Shown: piece by piece, positions 26,608 through 40,400 of the stretch
How the letters are laid out: each line of letters opens with the position of its first letter
How positions within the stretch are numbered: the first letter of the stretch is position 1
Assembly: GCA_023055355.1 (NCBI GenBank)
Contig: JALJCS010000004.1
Location: 27,122,744 to 27,186,743 of the forward strand
Origin: Agelaius tricolor
Lineage: Eukaryota; Chordata; Aves; Passeriformes; Icteridae
DNA: 64,000 bases
Direction: 5' to 3'
Translations under genes and position numbers: made by a program
The notes under the pieces: generated by a model
The model's database searches: none
Seen by the model: the letters and a program-made list of their open reading frames with translations, nothing else
Told to the model about the DNA's origin: nothing

Positions 26608-27611
26608 TGTGGTAGGTTGACCTTGGCTGGCTGCCATATGCCCACCCAGCTGCTGTCTCACTCTGCCTGCTCAGCAGAACAGAGGAGAAAATGAGGACAG
26701 AAAGCTGGTGGGTCGAGATAAAGATGGGGAGGTCACTTACAGATTACCCCCATTGGTAAACATACTCAATTTGGGGAAAATTGATCTAATTTACTGTCAA
26801 CTAAAATAGAGTTAGATTGTGAGAAACACAGGGAAAATGTAGCCACCTTCCTCCCACCTCTTGCCTTTTTACAGGATCAACTTTACACCTTCATTCCTGA
26901 CTCTTCTACCACTCTCTGTCCTGGGTCTAGTGGTGCAGGAAGATGGGGAACTAGAGTTTTGGTCAGTTCAGAACAGCTGCTTTCTGCATCTCCTTCACCC
27001 TTTTCCTGTGTTCCAGCAAGCATCTTCTTCATGGAGTGTAGTCCTTTAGGAAATATTAACCTGCTCCAATGTGGAGTCCTCCACCAGCTGCAGTGTGGAC
27101 ATCTGAACATGAGGAGAAACTTTATTGTGTGGGTAAACTGGTTTCCTAAAAAGGCTGTGGAGTCTCCTTCATACAGAGATACCCAAACGCTGATTGGACA
27201 CAGGCCTAAATTACATACTTTAGGGGACTCTTCTTGAGCAAGGAAGTCAGATGATATTACCTCCAGTGCTCCCTTCCAAACTTACTCATTCTGCAATACT
27301 GGTGTGGTCCTTTCCACAGGCTGCAGGGAAATACTTGCTCCATCACAAGTCCTGGAGCACCTCCTCCATATCCTTCTCCTGTGGGCTTAGTATTTTTAGG
27401 GTTATTTATCACAGTTTTCCCTTGGTCCTCATTATTTTGCCCTTCGTGGCATACATTTTCCTAGGGGCATCTCCACCTTGGCGGAGGGTCTGGCTTTGCC
27501 CTGTGGTGGATCTGTTGGAGTCTGCTGGGGCCAGGGCAGACACTGTCTGTTCCACAGAGGCCAGCCCTGCATCCCCCCAGTGCCAGCTCCTGGCTACCTA
27601 CACCCAGTTCA
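26608..27611. mobile_element. LTR-like avian dispersed repeat, split by a CR1
   Basis: The left boundary TGTGGTAGGTTGACCTTGG, the following CTGGCTGCCATATGCCCACC, and then GGTGGGTCGAGATAAAG and CAATTTGGGGAAAATTGATC match an avian LTR-like repeat that I remember from many bird genomes. The matching right part (27298-27611) carries CTGGAGCACCTCC, CAGTGCCAGC and a terminal CACCCAGTTCA. The interior at 27105-27297 is a separate CR1. It is non-coding and diverged, and no target-site duplication could be confirmed. It is an old, inactive retroelement remnant. The TTGGC/GCCAT near-palindrome at 26623-26637 resembles an NFI site. Confidence 0.55.
27105..27297 (+). mobile_element. CR1 LINE 3' end nested in the LTR-like repeat
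   Basis: Sense-orientation CR1 3' sequence. AACATGAGGAGAAACTTTATT is followed by GGCTGTGGAGTCTCCTTC, then TTGAGCAAGGAAGTCAGATGATATTACC, then CCCTTCCAAACTTACTCATTCTGCAA, which corresponds to the ATTCTRTG tail. LTR-like sequence resumes immediately after it, so the CR1 appears to have inserted into the older element. The copy is about 190 bases, 5' truncated and non-coding. Confidence 0.75.
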
Positions 27612-30600
27612 CTTGGCATTGAAAGGTGTTTCCTCTTGGAAGAAGACTCCATTCATTGCGTATGCCATGGGGCATTAAGTCTTTCCTTAATTGGTAAAAA
27701 AGAAAGAAGTGAGACTTCTTCCTTCATACTTACTTCAAGCTTACTGCATTGAGCTAAGCATGTAACAGATATGCAAAGCATCACAGATGTATTCTGCATT
27801 ACATTTTTTAAAGACTTGGTATGGAAAAAAAAGACTCAATAACAATTGTACTCACTGTTTTGAAGACAGTTTTTTAAATGCATCTCTACTTGTGAGAAGG
27901 ATGAGACCTGATAGCAGTTGTTTTAGCTGAGGTCTGGAATGAGCTTAAATCAGGAGGTATGAGGAAAATTTGAGTTCGTGTAGGTAAACAGTTTTTTGGC
28001 TTCTATGAGGGAAACTGTGATTTAGGAGTTCAGGACTGATTTGTTAATTTCAAAACTTTTGACAAAAAATTTTACGTTTGTGTACTTTCTTATTGTGTTT
28101 GGAGACTCCAACCTAAATGCCACTATTCTTCATTCTTCTCTTCCACCCTTTTGCCTCCTCCAAACAATAGAGAAATTTTAGGACAGTAGTGTTGCATATT
28201 AAATATTCTTCAAATGGGTTTAGAGTTTTCTCTCTGTATGGAAAGCCTTTTAAAAGTAAGATAAATAAGCACAGCTGCAAACTCAGCTACTCTCTTCTGC
28301 ACTCCAGTGAAAGCTTTGTACCAGCTCTTGGTGTGAAAATTCTTAGCTTGTGCTGAGTGGCTTTGTGCAGGAAAATTTATTGCATTGGCAGAGTTTAGAA
28401 ATATGATGGCATTGCTAACTCTGGACAATGCTGCAGTGACTGCCCAGTGTAGACAGACTGTTAAATGAAATACAACTTGGAAGCTACCGTATTTTCCTGT
28501 GCAACTGGTGTGGATGGGCTGCTGAAGAGAGAATTCATCATATACAGTTCATATCTAGCAATTCTTCTTGTAACTTTTAATAGAAAAAAAAGTTCCTGTA
28601 GTTACTTTTGTTAGACTAACAATTCATCTTCAGTAGAATTGAGATTAAAAGTTTGGGGGAAAAAGTATATGAAAAATAACATTAAATGAACATTACAATG
28701 AATGTTATTCTGCTGTTGTAGGAACAGAAAAATGCATCCAGTATAATGAATGCTATTTTAATATATCCCTATGTATCCCTAACACTAAACCAGGAAATTA
28801 ATTTCCTTTAGTGTTTCTATTAAAATGATATAGAAGATGAGATCTTGACTTAACAAAAGTTTTTCAGCACGTGTTTTTGGACCTGCACATAGATTTGTCA
28901 AAAATTTCAAATCTCCATTTTCATTTTGTATGCATCCATTCAGATTGTGAACTTAGTCCCTGTCAATCAATGGCCAGGAACTTGAATTCTCTGGGAATTT
29001 AGATCAGGTTCTTCAGTTTTATTAGTGAGCTTTTCCTTCATTCCTGCCTGAATGCAGTTAAAAGGCAAAGCTCATTTGGATATTGCTAGGTGCTTCAGCT
29101 TTGCTCTTAGACTGAAACTCTTAACACATTTGCTTATCTCCAGTCATGGTAAGGCAAAATCATATTTGTAAGACTCTTCAAAGCACTTGAATAAAAAGCA
29201 GTGCAGTGCTTATCAGTATAAAATCAGCAATTCTTCGTGGATATTGCATTGTGCTGTCTTGGAGACTGCTGTATTACCTTGTTTCTAAAATAGGAAATGA
29301 CTGTGGCATTTCACAGATTGTGGTTTTGGAACTGTCGATAAGTCCTGATACGGAGTATATATAAGAATCCAAAATCTCTGGACCAGATTTTTGAGAATTC
29401 AGTGTTCTGTTTTGGCTTGATGACTGGGGGCAAGTTTTTCAAATTTTATCCTTACAATATTAATTTTATGCTGATTGGAAAAAACCTGAAACGTTTTCCC
29501 TGAAGTCTATAAAATTAAAATGAAAAATTGGGCACTCCAGTAGATCCACAAAAGAGATGAAATTGTGTTCTTATATAAAATAATAAAATCTTCATTTTTA
29601 AGAGCGTCATTGTCAAAATATAAGTCCCGCTTTATAACTTTAGTTTGTGTCCTCAATTCTGTCTAAAATCTCATAAGTATATTGTCATCTGTGGTGGGGG
29701 GAAAGGCTTCGGTTTTGCCCAAAAATGAGTTTGCATTTCTGAATAAAGCACTGATGTGTCACTCGGGGGAACAAAGTCCAGCCACTTTATTGCACAGATA
29801 GAGAGGAAGAATGATCCCACAATGGGTGCTATAGTCTAACAGTTGGCAGTAGTGTCACATCTGGCACTGATGAGAGTTTTGGTTTGACTTAATCACAGTG
29901 AGCTACACTACTTTTTAAAATAATTTTGGCAGCCAGCACCAGAAACATACACTCTGTTGGTATAATCTGTAATTGAGCGTGATTTAGAACAGAAACAGAA
30001 AGTGTAGTTGAAGGCAGGACAACGCATTTGGCCACTATTTATCTAGCGGAGGTGGAATGGGTTTACAGTGACTCCTTGTCTTTGGTAGTGAAGGATGCTG
30101 CATCAAAGGAAAAATATAGGAAAATATGAACACCCCACCCGGCCTCCCAAAAATCACAAATTTCAAAACTCAAGCTCCCCAAACTTAATTTTTTTCTCTT
30201 TTTTAGTCTATCCCAGTGCTAGATGTCCTCTTGTCTGCTGTCCTGCCGTTCAGAGGAGGTCTGTGGTAGGATTGTCTGCTGCAGTGTTCTTTCCAAGCAC
30301 TGTTGTGGTTGGAGCACACACTAATTGATGATTATTGAACATGAACAAATCTCAGTCTGAAAATGGTAAAAACTGCACTCAAGAGACTTGGAGCTGCTAC
30401 TGTGATTGACCAGTAAAAGTCAGGAATAAAAGTGTTGTCAGAAATGCCTGCTGAAGAATGTGGTCTTACTTGGATAAAAGATTGAGGATTTAGTCTTGTT
30501 TCTGGTGAACTGGTGACTGTTTTATAGAAAAGCATCATTGAAATGGTTGGTGATCTCAGCAGAGAAACCCGAGAATGAATGGGCATGGTTTACTGAGCAA

Positions 30601-33600
30601 TTGTTGCTCTCTTTGATGTAGTTACTCTAGAAAATCATTAAGGCACATTGATAGATCCATGAGAGGAAACCACTGTCCCTGTTTATATGTGTTTTGTTCT
30701 ATAGTTGGGGGATTTGAGCCATTAGCAGGTCAGTTTTATGTGCTGCTTTTTCTTGTGTTTTACACCCCTTCTCCATGCCTAAACCTGAACAAGTGTAGCA
30801 CATAGTACATCCTGCCCTTTCTTATAAGATCAAAACTCTTGTAGAAGCCTTAAAATATTGGAATATGTAAATACAGGTTCCAGGATGAATAGCTGCAGAA
30901 AAGTAAAAGTTTGCAGTACCATCTCTGGTTCTTCACTTTGAAAGTTATGGTGTAGGAGAGAAAGATGGATTGACAAACAAAATAATTTATGTTAGTTACA
31001 AAAGGCTGGAGAATTGAGCCTTTCAGAGCAAAACATTTTGCATACCCAAAGTGGCGTGCTCAGAAAAGATATATTTACATGAAGGAGGAAAAGAGCATTT
31101 ATAAAATTAGGAGAAATAATGGAGAACACCCTTATCAAGAAAAAAATTGAAGACAAAAAAGTAATCTGAGGAGTCTTTTCTTAGTTTTGAGCAGAATTGT
31201 GGTTCTGTGATTTTTTTTTTTTTTTGGTGTGTTTTGTTTTTTTTCTGCTTGATGCACAAAATGTCACTCCTTGTCCATATAAGCACTTTCTTGATCAGAC
31301 ACTTTTGTGCCTTCAGATATGATCTGAAATTCCTCGTCTTATCTTGTTAATGCCATTGAAGGTGAAAAAAAGGCTGTTTCCCTCTTACTAATTATGGTGA
31401 AGTGACACGTTATGTTGTATTGTAGTTAACAACTTCAGGGTGCCGAGAACCTTTAGTTTTGCCCCTGGGGAGTGTGACTTTTCCTCCTTCACTCAGCTCC
31501 AGGAAACTTGAACATTTGTATTTTCAAGACCACGTACCATTGGGAAGGAAGCAAGGGTGGAGATGTGTGCAGAGATTATGTGGCTATGAGAAGCAATATG
31601 CTTTGTAAAGATCTAGGAACTGCAGAATTTGGAGAAATATGCACCCTTAACTGCTGTGTCCTGTGGCATTTTTAAGAGTTCAATGACAATGTTGTTAAAT
31701 CTAGCAACCTGTCAGAAAATTCTGTATAGAATTGTTTTTTCATATGTGGTTATCACAGATCACACCTTTTCCATAATGTTCCCTTCATGCACTTTAGCAT
31801 ACATAATGTGTATGCAGTGCCTGTGTCTGTGTGTGGGTGCACAATCTTTCATGCTCTAGCTGCATTTTTCTGGAATACATATTTATCATTCATCATGGTA
31901 AAGGAATTCCTTAACTGTGGGAACTAGTTATGAAAAAATAACTTTAAAATATTTAGACCAGTTTAGCATAAACTCTTTCCACTTGGATATTGCATTTGCA
32001 AACAGTTGTCTGGATTTAAATTTAGACTCATGAATTCTATGTCTCTACTTACTTTAATTTCTGATTCTGAGATAATAATTTGGGAAAAATCCATAGAGCC
32101 TTCAGATGAAATTTAGATTTACTAGGTATTTGGTAAATTGATGGCACTACTCAAACTTTGGTTGTGTGCATTCTTGTAGATTCAGTTAACAGCTGAGAAA
32201 AAAAAAATCCTTTTCTTTCCTGTTAGAACTCCCTAAACATATTAGCTCAAGGCCAGATTCAGTGTGGTTTATCGCTATGCTTAAGTGCTTCTGCAGGGCA
32301 GCATGTCCTAGAGCAATTTATGATTTGTTTGTTCTTACAGTAAGAACAGAAGCAGTACATTCCTGCAAATTGAATTACCCATGCTTTTATCAGTGAATAA
32401 AAACTGTATATCCTTTTTATCAAATAATCCATTTGACTAAAGTCAGTGAGAATCCTGAATGCACCATGTTCTTCCTTGCTTTATTTCTTCACTGTTTTCC
32501 TGGTGCTTTCTGTGATGTGAAGGAGCAAAATGTACCTATGGATCAGGCAGGGCAGGAACAGATTGTGGGAAGGGCACTGCAAACAGCTCTGTGTCAGGGA
32601 GTATGAGCATAGCAGGGAGGAGCAGGGTAATTTTTCTGCCTACAGACCTAATCATACTGTGGAGGAAGCCATAGGTTTCAATACCAACACATCAAGTCCC
32701 CTTTAAATAGAATTTCTCCAAAAGTGGAGCTTTTGAGAAGACAGAATGTGAGGCTTATCCTAGCAGGCATAAAAATCGGTGCAGAACAGCCTGTCTATGT
32801 GATTAATATATTTCCTTTTTCTTCTTTATTCTGGTTCTATGGCATTGACACATTCAAGTGATAATAATTTATTTTCTAGGATACGTAGCAGTCTTATTTG
32901 GTAAAAGCAAAGCTGGGACTTCCTCTTTAGTATTTACTTTCTTTTTACACCTCTCAACTTTGGGCTAAATGAAAAAGTTGTATAAATCAACCAAAATTTT
33001 CCTTCAAGTAGCAAAAATAATTGAAGTATAACCAAATAAAAATGAATAGTTAAAATGAGGTTTTGACATGGTTTTCCCAGTAATTTACATACATATTACT
33101 TGAAAAATATGCAGAAGCCAGACAACCAGTATCATCTTGTCTGAAAGCTAATTCTACAACATTTTTTCACCAGAAATAGTGCTGGAGGTCTTTACTTGGA
33201 ACGGGTGGTATTTGCTATTAACACAGTGAAAAATATGCACTAATGGGAGCAGTGGTGTGGATGAAAATGATCTGTAACAAGTAATTTCCTATCTACTTTT
33301 CAGGCTGTGTTTTGTGACTGACTTAGAAAATGATTTTTATTTCTGTAACCGATTAAAAAGTCTTGCCTGTGATAGAAACATTTCTTGGAGGTGTGCTCTT
33401 TTTAACAGAGACGTTACTCAGCAACTCTGTGTTCTGTTTTGGAGGAAGTACTATTGACAGTGAATCAGTTGGGACTAACGAAAGACAAAAGACTTTTCCA
33501 ACAATAATGTATTTACTGTCCAATTTATTTTTATTCACCGAACTAAAACACATTGTATATGAACTTATTAATGATTTGTTTTACCTATCTCTGATTTTGA

Positions 33601-36600
33601 TAAGAGTCTGAGAATTATTTAAAATTAATTAGCCATCAGTTACAGTTTGCATTTAAAAACCACTTTTGAGACTGAAGTACAGGGTGAGGTGCAGGACTGT
33701 CTTTCACAGTGAAAAATTGTTATGATTTCCAGAAAAGTGTTACAAAGTACAGGAAACGCATATCTTTTGTCTGAATGCTGGAGACATTTAGAAGTGTAGC
33801 AACAAATGTATGGTTTAAACATTTTAGTTGAGTTCATACCTGTGTTTGAAAGAAATGAACTTATTATCTGCGTGAATTGTGGCAAAGTAGCTTCAGTAAT
33901 CAAATTAGTAGGCAACATGTGCATACAAAATGTGGCAATGTTTTATCCTTTGCAGTCTGAACTAAGAGAAATCTGCCTCGCAGATATTTTACTTATTGAG
34001 TATTTTATTACTTTTGCTATTTTATAGATAGTTAAAGTTTTGCTGATGTATTAGAGTTTTTTCCTCCCCACAAAATTTTCCTTACTCTAGTCCTCATTAA
34101 GTCTGAACATTTCTTTACTTAAGATATGTCTGCTACATTTGTAGTAACTGAATTGGGGAGGGAAAGAAGAGATAAGAATTACCAGGTTACTATGAAATCT
34201 TATGGAAACAAGATTTTTCACAAAACATGCAGATTTACAATCATTCTGTGAAGATCAATTTGTTAATATGTTTTTCTTCTTTTTTGGATAGAGCCCACCC
34301 AGAGGGGTAGAAATGTGTTCTGCAGGAAAGTTCTATGCACTCCTATCCTCTCTCCTTCAGTCTTTGCCTTTGGGCAGTTAGTAAGGCACATTTTTAATAA
34401 CTGAATTGGGGAAGGTTAGATTTCTTTTCTTCCTGGACTATCTCTCCCCACCCCCCTACACCCACCCCATATATTTCCCTCCTCTAAAGCGCAGTGTTTT
34501 TATTTCTACGTGTGACAAGTCTGCAGTCATGAGTTCTTTCTGAGTTATAATGACTCAGATGTCATAATTAATTTGATGAGCAGGTGGGGGTTATTAGCCT
34601 TGTGCTTCACTTGCTAATAGCTGCACAGCTTTTCTAAAGTACTCTTTCAACTAAGGAGGCATTTCTTCACATAGAATAAACAGTGCAGCACAAAAGCCTC
34701 AGTTAGATAACTATCCATGGGTTTGAAAAGCTGCCAAGCAGATGTTGTTATTGGAGCAGGCCCAGACGAGATTGGGCAAGGCAGATGCGAGATGGGGGAG
34801 GGAGGAGGTTACACACAACCCAGGCGCTTTCGCTGCGGTGGCTGCAGAATGGGAGGCTGGGAGGTGTCTTCCCATAAACCAAATCCATTCTTCACTGGCC
34901 TCATGCTCATTCCTCAAGACCCACCCTTTAACTGTAAATAAATGTGGAGGAAGCCCCCTCCCTCTGCTTTGTCTTAATATCCATGTGGGAATGAAACCGA
35001 ATGTTCATCCAGCAGTCAGTGACTTCTGGTTTGCATTAAATCGGCTGTGTGCAATTTTTGAAGGGCCTACAGAGACTTTGCTTCATACCTATCAACATAT
35101 GTAATGAACATGACTGCACTGACATTTACCAGAACTCTTAGGTTCTGCTTTATTACTATAAATTAGGTTGTGCAAATTTAAGACAAAATGCTGTTTTGTT
35201 TCCTGTCACCTCTTGTTTTGTTTTTTTTTCTAGTGAGATTTTTTCTTCTTTATTAAAAAAAAACAAATATAAAACATTAGTCCATTTTAATTCTTTTAAA
35301 AGAAAAAAAAAAACCAAGCCAAAACCACTTACAAAATCCAGAGGATTTGTATGTGAGAGACAAGTAGATTGGGTTGAAAATGGAGCTGATCTGTCTTTTA
35401 CCCACTCTGGGTTTTCCCCCTGCTCTGTGATCCTAGGCTTTTTAAAAACACATTTCTCTGTCTCTCTCCCTCTCTTGATAAAATTGTATAATCCCATTTT
35501 TCATTGACTTGATCTCAAGCTAGTGGTCTGGGCTTTTATTGCCAAGGGATAATTTTTGATAATGGGCTATTAAAACACTTGGAGCTTCCATCGTATCTTT
35601 CAAAACTGTATATGCATAGATTGTAGTCTGTGGAGAAGGAAAATCCCTTTGTTGGCAGAAATCAATAGATTGTATGTTTGTGTAGTATAAATGACTTAAA
35701 AGAAATAGATGCTTGTTATACTAAATACAGCATAAAAATATCACAAGATCCAGGTGACTGCACTTGGTAAAAGATGATGTTCTGGGTAATATGCCTTTAT
35801 GTTTTATTTGTTATCTGCATTGATAGTTTGCTAAGTCTTTTGCAGACTGATATGGTACTTAGAGGGAAGTTGTTCCTACAGTCTCTTTGACCATGGAAAT
35901 TTACTGGTACATAGAAGATGTACAAGACATTTGATCTTTCATTGCTGTTTAAAATGTAGTTAATATTGTTTTTAAAAGGACAGAGAGCTTAAAGGACATT
36001 TGTATATTCTATACAAATATGCACAGTTAACTATTTGGTATGTTTGACTTGTAAACTTTGTTAGTCTTCTTCAGTAAGGATTGTAAGAGTCATAAAAGCT
36101 CAAACTAAGATTTTATTTACTACAATGTTCTTTTTACTAGCTCAGATTTGATTTTCCAGTCTGAGCACAGTACATTTACTTGATTCACAAGACAGCAATA
36201 TGGTAGCTGAAAATCAAAGATAAATTTTTTCTCTCATGAATGGACAAAATGCATTGGTCTAAGAATTTTTTTTCCTTAATTTTAGCAGTGGTTTTTTCAT
36301 GGTGGTCCTTCAGCAAGTCCATGGACTCTTTCTGACCTGCTGACCTTATCCTTTTAGGATTTCTAAAGCTAGGGTCTGGAATAATACAATTTAAAAAGAA
36401 GAGATCATAATGCAGCAACATTTCAAAACACGAGCAATTAAATTGCTTTAGGGGAGAAGAGCAAAGGACAGCTCTATACATCTTCATATGGTGGCCAGAC
36501 TGACCTGGGAATCTTGGTTTTTCTACCTTTTCATGCAGCACCAGGAAGCTGATGTTGTAGGACTCTCCATATATTATTCCTTACCTTCAGGTATTAATTC

Positions 36601-37384
36601 CATATAATTCCTAGTTTTTCTCCCTTGATTGACCAGTAAACATTAAGATGTTGGTCCTTAACTCTTCTCCAAAATGGCACTATTTTATATCTCATTCAAC
36701 TGCATGGATAGGATTAAGATTTGTCTTCTTAAAAAAAAAGCAGAAAACACCAACCACTCTCAAAATCATATATCTAGTAATAGGGGAAAAAAAGAGTTTG
36801 CAGATCAGCTAGGACACAAAGAACATCAGTCTGCAAAGGATATATACAAAAAACTTTGCTGCTAAGGGCCTCATACAATTTCCTTCTGACCCTTTAATCA
36901 TATTGCCTATATTGAAGTTGGTGGTAATTTTGTCTGAAAAGGAACCAAATGAACATTAAAAAAAAGAAGACATTAGTTGCTTGCTTTGGTTTACTCTTTC
37001 TAAAACACTGAACATTTAACTGTGTATTTGCAGAATGGTTTCTTGTTTTCCTGAAGGTCTTTCAATTTCCCAGATGCATCATATGTCAGATTCACAGAAA
37101 AGAAATAGTTAAAAGATGTTTAAGATACATTAAAATAAGTTTAACCGTCCCTAGAGCACCAATCTAATCTCTCAGCACTCTTGTAAGGGAAAAAAACCCA
37201 AAAGAGGTTAAAGTGAATGTGAAATAAATAATCTCTTCACATGTAAAAGTTCAACTTTGTTTCATTAAATGTTATTCTGTTTATACAAGATGGCTGTAAT
37301 CATCCCAGTAATAGATGTTAACAATGAAAATAATAGCATATGGAGTTGGTAATCAATGGAGACTCTACTCTGATGTTAATATCT
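27612..37384 (+). other. NFIB intron 2, long unannotated stretch
   Basis: AT-rich intron. There are T runs at 31211-31225 and A/T runs near 35220-35275 and 35300-35315. The segment at about 34740-34880 is G-rich with a few CpGs. No gene, RNA gene or repeat family was recognised. Open frames at 34742-35104 and 35156-35507 are unremarkable. Confidence 0.55.
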
Positions 37385-37425
37385 TTTTCCTATAGTCAGT
37401 GTTTCTGACACTTACTATAGGAAAA
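37385..37425. repeat. Near-perfect 41-base hairpin
   Basis: TTTTCCTATAGT (37385-37396) and ACTATAGGAAAA (37414-37425) are exact reverse complements. Inside them AGTGT (37398-37402) pairs with ACACT (37408-37412) around the loop TTCTG, with a single C/T mismatch between the two stems. That gives 17 of 18 possible pairs. The stem is shorter than a usual microRNA precursor. No family was recognised. Confidence 0.85.
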
Positions 37426-40400
37426 GTACACACAAGGCCTAAAGTTTCTTCCGTGACAAAAATTGCAGATACAAAAGGAACGATGAAATGCTATAGCAAA
37501 AAATCACTGACATTGCAGTCACTACTGTTTAGTTCAGGACTGTCCAAAGATAAAACTCTGTAGAGCAAAGAATAATAATCACACAAATATGAGTTACAGT
37601 GACTTTGAAGAGTAATGGATAATATATAATAGACAATAAGATGAATGTGGCAACAAGTGTGAATGTAAACAGGAAAGTCCTTGGCAAATGACTGGTGTAA
37701 TTTTGGCAGAAATAGTTACTTATACTAGGTGCTGCTCTAACATATGAGCTTCAAGAAGAAAAATTCTTTATGAATGTTTGAGCTGCTTGAGCTACCGTCT
37801 AACAGCTAGTTAAAGCCAACCTTGAATCAGATGTATTTTCAAGGTTGTAAAAGAGTAAACAAGATTCTCACTTACTTTTTTTTCTGGAATTATTCTCTAG
37901 TTCCTGGTTCCATCTGGGATCAGAAATGCTGAAATAGCAAGTCAGTCAATTTTTAAACTATTTATGCTTCAGTTGGAGAAAGAAAGTGTTGTCTCGATCT
38001 CATAAGATTTTTAGCCCAACATTTTGTGAAATATCTTCTTATGAGGCAAGGGCCAGATGTAAAACAAAAGCTTCTACCAGTTGAATAATGCTGGCTAGAT
38101 GCTGTGAGATTTTTCAGTAAAACTATAGTCTGTGCCCAATTCAGCTGCAGAAATGTTTGTGTTGTAGTCATCTTTTGTTCTGTAGCATTTCCCTAGTTAC
38201 TAAGTCAGTAAGTTCAAAAAAGTGAGTACTTTGTTCTATGACTTAATTTTTTTTAGTGAAGAAAAGATGATATGCAATCAACTGAATTAGTTTCTGCAAA
38301 AGAACACAGAATATAATAACAGAAACACTGGCAGGTTTTGATGGCCACAAAGTGTTGTACTTTCATAAGTATCATGTATCAGTTTTATTTCAAAGGAGTG
38401 AACAGTTAAATTTTGTCAGTGTCATTACAAGCCATAGTGAAAGATTTGGGGTTATGACCTATACATTCACTGTAAGAGCTTTAAATTACTTTATTTCTCT
38501 TTATAATAATGCATGGGTACTGAGATTTTAACTTTATTAACTTCTTAAAATTTGTGAGTTGGCAAATAGCTAATATCTAGGCATTTCAAAATGCTTAGCC
38601 TCAGTCCTTTCCCAAAATCCTATTCCAGCAGCCGTTCTAGCCTAACTAACATAACTAGAGGTGAAACTGAATCCTGTGTTTTACCATACATAAAGCTGGA
38701 AGAGGAGCAAAAACTCCGTGTTATCCCATGCCAAGATGAACTGCTTCATAAAGTTCAAGAATCCAGAGACACAAATTTATCCAGAATCCCAGTATACAAA
38801 GTACTTAGTGGAGCTAGAATATCTGAGGTCTTCACTGTTTCCAAGGAGCAGAATCTCTTGAAAGAGGCTACAATTCCCTTGAAAACAGACAAATCCCCTG
38901 ACAGAGGCAGTACTTTGACAGTTTAATATAAATCTATGTATTTATGATCCAGGACTTCAGTGTATGAATTCTTTGTTTTATATTTGCTAAAGAGAAAGCT
39001 TCTCTTGTGTATATGTGTATTACTGGCTTCTGTGATTTAGCAAGTTTTTACTGTACATTGTTCCCTTTACACCTATTTTATATCATGTTAATACCACGTA
39101 GTTGTCTCTTTACCAGAGTTTTCAAAACACATTTACTTAGGTAAATCACTTAAGGAAGAGTCAAGTCCGCTCCCTGTTTCTGAAGACATGATGGGTTTAT
39201 GAAAACAAGATTTCTGTGTGGTCTTCTTACTTGGCATGACACTAGGTAGATTTTATTGGAGAAAGGTGATTTCCTAATCACAGCAGTGGAAAGACTCACA
39301 AAGGAGCCTGCCTTCTAAAGGGGCAGAGGACATTATGGATTTCTCTAATGAAGGGCTTTTTAAAGTGCATCTAAGCTGAGAAGCAAAGCCTCCATTCATC
39401 ATGGAAATCTTAAAAATCTGACCTTGTCCTTTCCATATTGCTATGAAGAAGATAGAGAGATGCAACCATTTTTCAGCTAGGCACTGTTCTGAACCCCAAA
39501 AGTTCCTTAAAAACAGTGAATATGCAGTGTTTTATGGGCTAAGAAGGGTGACTTCGACTTCTGCTTAAAGCAGCTGGATAGAATAGGAGACTGGTCAACA
39601 CCTTTTGGGCCCAGAATTTTTTAATCCAGAATGTTTTCAAAGACAAACCCCTGATGAGGCTAAATGCTATCACTATGCCCCATGAAGATCCAAATTCTAT
39701 GTCAAACTTGGCTAGTGTTCATATTCTGTTTGGCAGAAATCTGGAATGATATTTTCAGCTCCTAAATACAGACTTTTCCTATGCTTATTTTATTACAATT
39801 CTAAAATGTCTGCAATTGATTAGTTTTTCTTTTTTTTTTCTTAAAAAGTTCATTATTTCTTTTTATTCTAAATGGGTATCCCTATTTAGTGTTGAGGTGG
39901 CCAGGATCTTCCCATTACAAGGGTCCTTCCCTTTGTTTATAAATCAGTTAAGCTTCACTTTGAATTTTGCCTTTGCCATGCAGAATGTACCTGGGGCTGA
40001 ACTTTATTATAAAGTTTCAGCAAAATTGGGCTAGACATTCCTAAAAATGACATTTATTACAATCAAACATATTTTTTGTTTATGTATCTTACAGCTGTTT
40101 TGTTAACAAGCTTTGCCTTCTCCCTGCTGTTGAGCAAAGTCTTGAAATTTGGCATAGAGGTCATTGTGGTATCAGGGTATTCCTGTTGCTGTTCTTCTGA
40201 AAAAGACTTGGATGTGGCCAAGTTGTAAGCCCTTGCAGAGATTCAGTTTGCATATTAGCTTACAGTCACATCAGATTTTGGCAGAAAAGTCCATTTGAGG
40301 GTGCTGAGTGCTTTGAGCATTTCCAGCTCAGGAACAGTGCTAGACTTTCTGCAGCTTTTGCTACCAGCTCTTGAGGTCCTCTTTGGATTTAAGTAGAGGA

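Noticed and set aside
26861..27622. Open frames including one of 123 codons
   Set aside because: Contained in or overlapping the LTR-like repeat and its nested CR1. No protein family match.
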